Source: Methylacidiphilaceae bacterium UBA1321
GTDB lineage: Bacteria > Verrucomicrobiota > Verrucomicrobiia > Methylacidiphilales > UBA1321
Direction: 5' to 3'
DNA: 9,980 nucleotides
Assembly (NCBI GenBank): GCA_002306945.1
Contig: DBTH01000021.1
Coordinates: 1-9,980, forward strand
In this document: positions 6,252-9,980 of the stretch, in pieces
Layout of the letters: every line of letters starts with the position of its first letter
How positions within the stretch are numbered: position 1 is the first letter of the stretch
Notes under the pieces: model-generated
What the model was told of the DNA's origin: nothing
Databases searched by the model: none
What the model saw: only the letters and a program-made list of their open reading frames with translations
Made by a program: the position numbers and the translations under genes

Positions 6252-8189
6252 GTGAGGTTGTTTATACTTATGCACGCACTAGGGTTGTTAGCGGGAATTT
6301 TTCTGATCTACGTTCTGCCCGGAGCGGCGATCGTGTCCTGCCTGCTTGGTACGCAACGGCGTTGGTGGCCGTCCATTCCGTTTTTTTCGATTATTGGAAT
6401 TGGTTTAACCTATTCCGTGCCGGGGCTGATTTATTCCAGGTCGGGAACGGCGGATTCCCTGATGTTGTCGCCCGCACTGACGGCTATTATTTCGCTGTCG
6501 ATCGCTTTGTTGTGCGGCATCGTTGTTGCAGTGCGAAAGGGACAACCACTTCTGGAATTGGGACGGGAAGTTTCCACTCAGTCGGTGGGGCACCAGCGGA
6601 TTATGGCCATCCTGGTTGTAGCCAATGTGCTGGCAGTTACCGTAGGCCATATATCGAACCTGTTGGGCCGGATGCCTAATGTCACCGATACCATCAGTCG
6701 TGTGAATATGGTGCTCATGGTGCAACTGACCGGGATTACGCCCCGGCACTGGCTGCAACCGACGGCCGATCTGATTAATTATTTTTATACCTACGTTCCA
6801 GCCGCGGCCCTCTCGCAATTTGGAGGGTATGCAGTTTCGGTACCGGTGGCGTGGTGGATTCACGCGACGTTGCAGGTGATCGGCTACAGCGCGGTGGCCG
6901 TGTGGATTTTTTCGACGCTCAGCCGTAACGCGAAATGGTCCTTTTGGCTCGCGCTGTTTTTCTTCCTTTGTACAAATTTCGGCTTAATCAGCAATCTGGC
7001 GTTTAAAAGCGGCCATCTGCCGGTCATTCTGAAAAATTGGCACAGTTATTCTACCGTACTGAGTTCTACCGTACTGAGTTTTGGCAGCGGTCTGGGTGCG
7101 GCCATGTGGATTCCGCAGCATGTGGTATGTCTGGTGGGAGTACTTCTGCTGCCGATACTCCGTTGGCGCGTGACAGCTCCAGTGTGGACACGGGTTATTT
7201 TATCGGCACTGCTTCTGACTTTTTTGGCAGGGGGGAGCACGTTTTTATTCGTATCTTTCTGTGCGGGACTGGCGCTCTGGATTGCATTACACCTCATGCA
7301 ACGGCAGTGGGATGAAGTAAAGTACTGGACGGCTTCGTGCGTGCTGGCAGCACCCTTTATTTTGCCGTTTTACCGTTACATCTCCGGGCATGCTGCCGGA
7401 GGCGGCTTGCGGTTTGCCCGTTATCCTTTGGAGATTACGTCCATTCCCGGAATCAATTACGTTGCAGGATTCGGTCTGGAACTTGTCTTTCTGGTGGTGC
7501 AAATGGGCTTTGCATCGGTAGCGTTGTGGCTAATGTGGCAGGCGTGGAAAAAGGGGTGGCGTCCGGATGCAGAGACCTCCTTTTATCTGGTGACGGGACT
7601 GTTTATGGTGGTGTTTCTTCTTTCGATCACCAGTAGCACCGGGCCTGGGGATTTGAATAATCTGGGAGCACGCGGGCTGATGATACCGCAGATGTATTTT
7701 TTATTGGCCGCAGTTATTGCGTTAAAGCCGGAGAACGTCTGGCCTTCTGCCGGATGGAAACGCGGCTTGATAGGCGCATTGGCAGTTTTCTCTCTCACGC
7801 CCGCGCTTTACGGTTTTGCCGGTTCAATGAATTTCCTGCGCAAGATGCCCGCGATTCCGGCGGTTGTGCGTTGGGCCAATGCCGAGCTACCGCGGGATGC
7901 GGTGGTAATTATTGACAATGCGGTGCTCAACGATCATTCGATGAAATATTGGGATACCTACGGGCGTTGTCGCTGGTCGTGGATCGAACGGCGCAAATGG
8001 AATCCAGGTTCGCAACTGACCTATGCCGACAAGAGCAGTATCGATATGGCTCAGGCGCTGGAAGTCTATCCTCAAGCCTCATTGTCGGGGCTGCCCCGCT
8101 ATCTGTTCCGATTCCGCGCGTCGCCCGCTCCTGCGGAAGCGGAAACGGTTTATCAGGACGCACAATTTGCCCTGGATCGGCTGCCCTGA
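6252..8189 (+). CDS. Large polytopic membrane protein, GT-C glycosyltransferase-like candidate
   Basis: The predicted protein has 645 residues and roughly 12 hydrophobic helices from residue 8 to ~525, then a polar tail of ~120 residues. I chose the GTG at 6252, not the TTG at 6225 or the later in-frame ATG. It follows a clear GGAAGG Shine-Dalgarno (6239-6244) at 7 nt and lies just after the upstream stop. The loop at ~140-175 carries acidic and aromatic residues (NVTDTISR, PTADLINYFY), and the tail begins RWANAELPRDAVVI (540-553). That W-x-n-x-x-l-P-x-D-A pattern is common after the last helix of membrane glycosyltransferases that use polyprenyl-linked sugars. Placement behind a GtrB-like enzyme supports such a role. 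The family assignment is inferred; a flippase, polymerase or ligase remains possible. A 15-bp tandem duplication repeats residues STVLS (267-276). Confidence 0.65.
   Translation: MRLFILMHALGLLAGIFLIYVLPGAAIVSCLLGTQRRWWPSIPFFSIIGIGLTYSVPGLIYSRSGTADSLMLSPALTAIISLSIALLCGIVVAVRKGQPLLELGREVSTQSVGHQRIMAILVVANVLAVTVGHISNLLGRMPNVTDTISRVNMVLMVQLTGITPRHWLQPTADLINYFYTYVPAAALSQFGGYAVSVPVAWWIHATLQVIGYSAVAVWIFSTLSRNAKWSFWLALFFFLCTNFGLISNLAFKSGHLPVILKNWHSYSTVLSSTVLSFGSGLGAAMWIPQHVVCLVGVLLLPILRWRVTAPVWTRVILSALLLTFLAGGSTFLFVSFCAGLALWIALHLMQRQWDEVKYWTASCVLAAPFILPFYRYISGHAAGGGLRFARYPLEITSIPGINYVAGFGLELVFLVVQMGFASVALWLMWQAWKKGWRPDAETSFYLVTGLFMVVFLLSITSSTGPGDLNNLGARGLMIPQMYFLLAAVIALKPENVWPSAGWKRGLIGALAVFSLTPALYGFAGSMNFLRKMPAIPAVVRWANAELPRDAVVIIDNAVLNDHSMKYWDTYGRCRWSWIERRKWNPGSQLTYADKSSIDMAQALEVYPQASLSGLPRYLFRFRASPAPAEAETVYQDAQFALDRLP
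7049..7080 (+). repeat. 15-bp perfect tandem duplication inside the membrane-protein gene
   Basis: The unit TCTACCGTACTGAGT occurs twice in direct succession (7050-7064 and 7065-7079), with one more matching base on each side. It is in frame and duplicates the pentapeptide STVLS (residues 267-271 and 272-276). Being perfect at the DNA level, it looks like a recent slippage or repeat-expansion event. Confidence 0.9.
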
Positions 8190-8197
8190 AATCTGTC

Positions 8198-8476
8198 TCA
8201 GGCGGAATTGCGGACTTTTTCCTTTTTCTCCTCGCATTCGTCACGGAGTTTTCGCAGTTCCTGAGCGAGGGTTCCCTGGAGCATGCGGACGTTTTCGATG
8301 CTGTTGGCGGCCTTGGCGGCAGCGATAGCGGCTTGGGCCATGGTTTCGCGTTCGGCGATCTTGGCTTTGAAGACAGAATCAATTTCCTGAATGTTGGCGA
8401 TTTGCTCGGGGGTCAGTTTCTTGGTGGGGGCGGCTTTTTCGAGCCGTTCCATAGCGAGTTCGTAGGCGGATTTCAT
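8198..8476 (-). CDS. Small charged coiled-coil protein, unknown function
   Basis: The predicted protein has 92 residues. After a short N-terminus (MKSAYELAMERLEK) and the stretch KKLTPEQIANI, it consists almost entirely of charged, Ala-rich helix with heptad-like spacing of hydrophobic residues (~25-88). There is no signal peptide, Cys pair or catalytic motif. The overall pattern resembles small uncharacterised proteins of Verrucomicrobiota, but I cannot name a family. The ATG has no Shine-Dalgarno; the upstream 160 bp are A/T-rich without a clear promoter. The gene converges on the membrane-protein gene with 8 bp between the two stops and no strong terminator, so the transcripts probably overlap. 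The protein-like composition and clean frame make it likely real. Confidence 0.7.
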   Translation of the reverse strand: MKSAYELAMERLEKAAPTKKLTPEQIANIQEIDSVFKAKIAERETMAQAAIAAAKAANSIENVRMLQGTLAQELRKLRDECEEKKEKVRNSA

Positions 8477-8638
8477 AGCAGTAGGAGGTTTCTGTAAAAG
8501 ACAAGGAAAGTTCTAGGTATCAGTTTCTGAAATTCCATTCTTGATTTCACAAGTTTGAAATAAGCTTTTTTTGTATTCGTTAATTTCACCAAAAAAGGGT
8601 CTTGGTTTTGTTTTGCGCAGACGAGATCAAGTAAGGAC
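8477..8638. other. A/T-rich spacer between the Rieske gene and the coiled-coil gene
   Basis: About 160 bp, markedly richer in A/T than the neighbouring genes, with several A and T runs. On the plus strand ACCAA (8588-8592) and TTGGT (8602-8606) can form a 5-bp hairpin followed by TTTGTTTT, a poor terminator. On the minus strand GAAAT...ATTTC is a short inverted repeat near 8530-8550. No consensus promoter for the coiled-coil gene could be identified. AGGAGG occurs on the plus strand near 8483-8488 but has no start codon after it. Confidence 0.4.
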
Positions 8639-8944
8639 TCAAAGAGTAATCCAGATTTCGTCTTTGATGATTTGAACGGGGTAGGTTTTGACTTTGGGGC
8701 CGGGAATGTTGGTACAGACGCCGTCCTTGAGGCGGAAAAGCCATTGGTGCCAGGGGCAGGCGACGGCTCCGTCCTTGACGGGACCTTCACTCAAGGGGCC
8801 GTCGCGGTGGGGACAGGCGTCGTCGAGGGCGTAGAAGCCGTCGGGTTGGTGAAAGAGAGCGATGGTTCCGGCAGCGGTGCGGAAGCATTTGCTCTGGTTG
8901 AGGGGAACGTCGGAGACGGCGGCGAGTTTGATTGAGGAGGGCAT
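8639..8944 (-). CDS. Rieske-type [2Fe-2S] ferredoxin (NirD / dioxygenase-ferredoxin-like)
   Basis: A single-domain electron carrier of 101 residues, the usual size of dioxygenase ferredoxins and NirD-like proteins. The cluster ligands are C44-P-H46 and C63-P-W-H66, within CPHRDGPLSEG and CPWHQWLFRL, so both halves of the Rieske motif are complete (CxH-x16-CxxH). The rest is the expected all-beta fold, ending in VQIIKDEIWITL. There is no signal peptide or membrane anchor, so it is cytoplasmic. The ATG lies 13 bp behind the stop of the Wzt-like ATPase gene, with a modest AAAGG Shine-Dalgarno 6 nt before it. No oxygenase, reductase or nitrite-reductase large subunit is in view, so the redox partner is unknown. 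The pairing with a polysaccharide exporter is odd. Confidence 0.92.
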   Translation of the reverse strand: MPSSIKLAAVSDVPLNQSKCFRTAAGTIALFHQPDGFYALDDACPHRDGPLSEGPVKDGAVACPWHQWLFRLKDGVCTNIPGPKVKTYPVQIIKDEIWITL

Positions 8945-8957
8945 GGGTGGCCTTTCT

Positions 8958-9980
8958 TTAGTTGGAAGCCTGCTGCCAGTCGCAGGAGAGGAGGACGACT
9001 CCGGCGCGGTGGGCTTCGACGATTTTGTCTTCGCTGGCTGAGGGGATGATGGGAGGCATGGCCAGGCCGTTGACGGAATCGACGTGGTCGGTGTGGGCTC
9101 CGGAAAGGTAGAGGGAAAGCCAGTAGATGTCGGGGCGCAGATGGCGGGTCGGGATCTGGATGGAGAAGCGGTGTCGGCCTTCGGCGAGGTCGAGCCGGGG
9201 ATTGGAATCGGACCAGTAGCTGGTGAAGATGGCGATGTTGCTGCTGTTGTAGAATGTGACGGCGATGTCGGTTTGTTTGACCGGCCGGAGGAGTTCGAAT
9301 TCGATGTGAGCGGTCAGAGGGGAACCCTGGGCGACGGAGTCGGGCCAGGTGTTGGTCGCGGCGGTAAAGGAGAGGGAGGTGAAGCGGCCGGAAATTTTGC
9401 CCTTGCGGGGGAAGCGGCTCAGGTCGATGGATTGAACTTTTTGGCCAAGGTATTCGGAGATGACTTCGAGGGGATGGCCGTCGGAAACGAGTTTGCCGCT
9501 TTTGAGAAGGAGGCAGCGAGTGGCGAAGGATTGGACGAGCTGCATCTGGTGGCTGACGAGGAAGACGGTGTTGCCGCTGCGGGCGACGTCCTGCATTTTC
9601 TGGAGGCAACGTTTTTGAAACTTGGTGTCTCCGACGGCGAGGACTTCGTCGATGATGAGAATCTCGGTCTGGAGGTGGGCGGCGACGGCGAAAGCGAGAC
9701 GGACGAACATGCCGCTGGAGTAGCGTTTGATGGGCATGTCGATGAATCCGGCGACTTCGGCGAATTCGACGATCTTGTCGAACTGGGCGCGGATTTCGGC
9801 GTGTTTCATGCCGAGGATGGCACCGTTGAGGTAAATGTTTTCGCGGCCGGTAAGCTCGGCGTTGAAGCCGGTGCCGACTTCGAGGAGGCTGGCGACGCGG
9901 CCGTTGATTTCGACGCGGCCCGTGGTGGGGTCGGTGATGCGGCTGAGGAGTTTGAGCAGGGTGGATTTGCCCGCGCCGTT
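8958..9980 (-). CDS. O-antigen/polysaccharide ABC exporter ATPase with Wzt-type C-terminal domain (5' cut)
   Basis: This ATPase powers export of a lipid-linked polysaccharide with a Wzm-type permease, presumably encoded just beyond the window. 340 residues are visible. The chain begins inside Walker A (NGAGKST at 1-7), then VGTGFNAELTGRENIYLNG, a family hallmark. The degenerate signature YSSGM (87-91) replaces LSGGQ, as usual in Wzt/TagH/RfbE proteins. Walker B ILIIDE (107-112), AVGD and switch His144 follow. From about residue 195 comes a beta-rich domain of ~120 residues resembling Wzt_C, which in known Wzt proteins binds the capped end of the O-antigen. The missing N-terminus should be only ~50-70 residues. 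The Rieske gene follows after 13 bp. A gene symbol is withheld because the exported glycan is unknown. Confidence 0.92.
   Translation of the reverse strand, partial: NGAGKSTLLKLLSRITDPTTGRVEINGRVASLLEVGTGFNAELTGRENIYLNGAILGMKHAEIRAQFDKIVEFAEVAGFIDMPIKRYSSGMFVRLAFAVAAHLQTEILIIDEVLAVGDTKFQKRCLQKMQDVARSGNTVFLVSHQMQLVQSFATRCLLLKSGKLVSDGHPLEVISEYLGQKVQSIDLSRFPRKGKISGRFTSLSFTAATNTWPDSVAQGSPLTAHIEFELLRPVKQTDIAVTFYNSSNIAIFTSYWSDSNPRLDLAEGRHRFSIQIPTRHLRPDIYWLSLYLSGAHTDHVDSVNGLAMPPIIPSASEDKIVEAHRAGVVLLSCDWQQASN

Noticed and set aside
8588..8614. Plus-strand terminator ACCAA...TTGGT followed by TTTGTTTT
   Set aside because: Five-bp A/T-rich stem with an interrupted T-run, more than 390 bp past the last plus-strand gene and with an opposing gene in between.
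8473..8790. Minus-strand frame of 105 codons crossing the Rieske gene and the A/T-rich spacer
   Set aside because: Half of it overlaps the well-supported Rieske gene in another phase and the rest runs through A/T-rich spacer; no motif and no ribosome binding site.

Overview
The window is chromosomal DNA from a Gram-negative bacterium, most likely of the PVC group and probably Verrucomicrobiota. This placement is inferred from the look of NusA and of the translation initiation factor IF-2 N-terminus, from the scarcity of Shine-Dalgarno sites, and from an O-antigen-type ABC exporter. No rRNA or other taxonomic marker is present, so it is moderately secure at best. I see no tRNA, rRNA, CRISPR array, insertion sequence or prophage.

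Left part (1-2155, minus strand): the transcription/translation unit nusA-infB. nusA is complete. infB is cut by the window edge exactly at the G1 motif of its GTPase domain. The unit has a plausible promoter of its own and an ~84-nt leader. That leader holds a clear intrinsic terminator with an 8-T tract, plus an 11-bp long-range pairing that brackets the terminator and ends against the Shine-Dalgarno of nusA. This is the most interesting regulatory structure in the window. rimP, usually found upstream of nusA, is absent.

Next (2156-2427): a gene-poor stretch with a GNRA-loop hairpin and two short overlapping open frames of unknown status. Then (2428-4323, minus strand) comes a two-gene ABC-2 transporter, ATPase followed by permease. 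A 27-codon small ORF with its own Shine-Dalgarno may precede it and overlaps the ATPase start by ATGA.

Middle (4404-8189, plus strand): three tightly packed genes. They are a GtrB/ArnC/DPM1-type polyprenyl-phosphate glycosyltransferase, a soluble family-2 glycosyltransferase, and a 645-residue polytopic membrane protein that resembles GT-C type glycosyltransferases. They read as a pathway that loads a sugar on a lipid carrier, carries out further sugar transfer at the membrane, and uses the lipid-linked sugar on the periplasmic side. Acceptor and product cannot be told from sequence.

Right part (8198-9980, minus strand): a Wzt-like O-antigen/polysaccharide ABC ATPase with a C-terminal carbohydrate-binding domain (cut at its Walker A by the window edge), a Rieske [2Fe-2S] ferredoxin 13 bp behind it, and a small charged coiled-coil protein. 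The last gene converges on the membrane-protein gene with only 8 bp between the stops. The right half of the window is therefore mainly cell-surface glycan biosynthesis and export.
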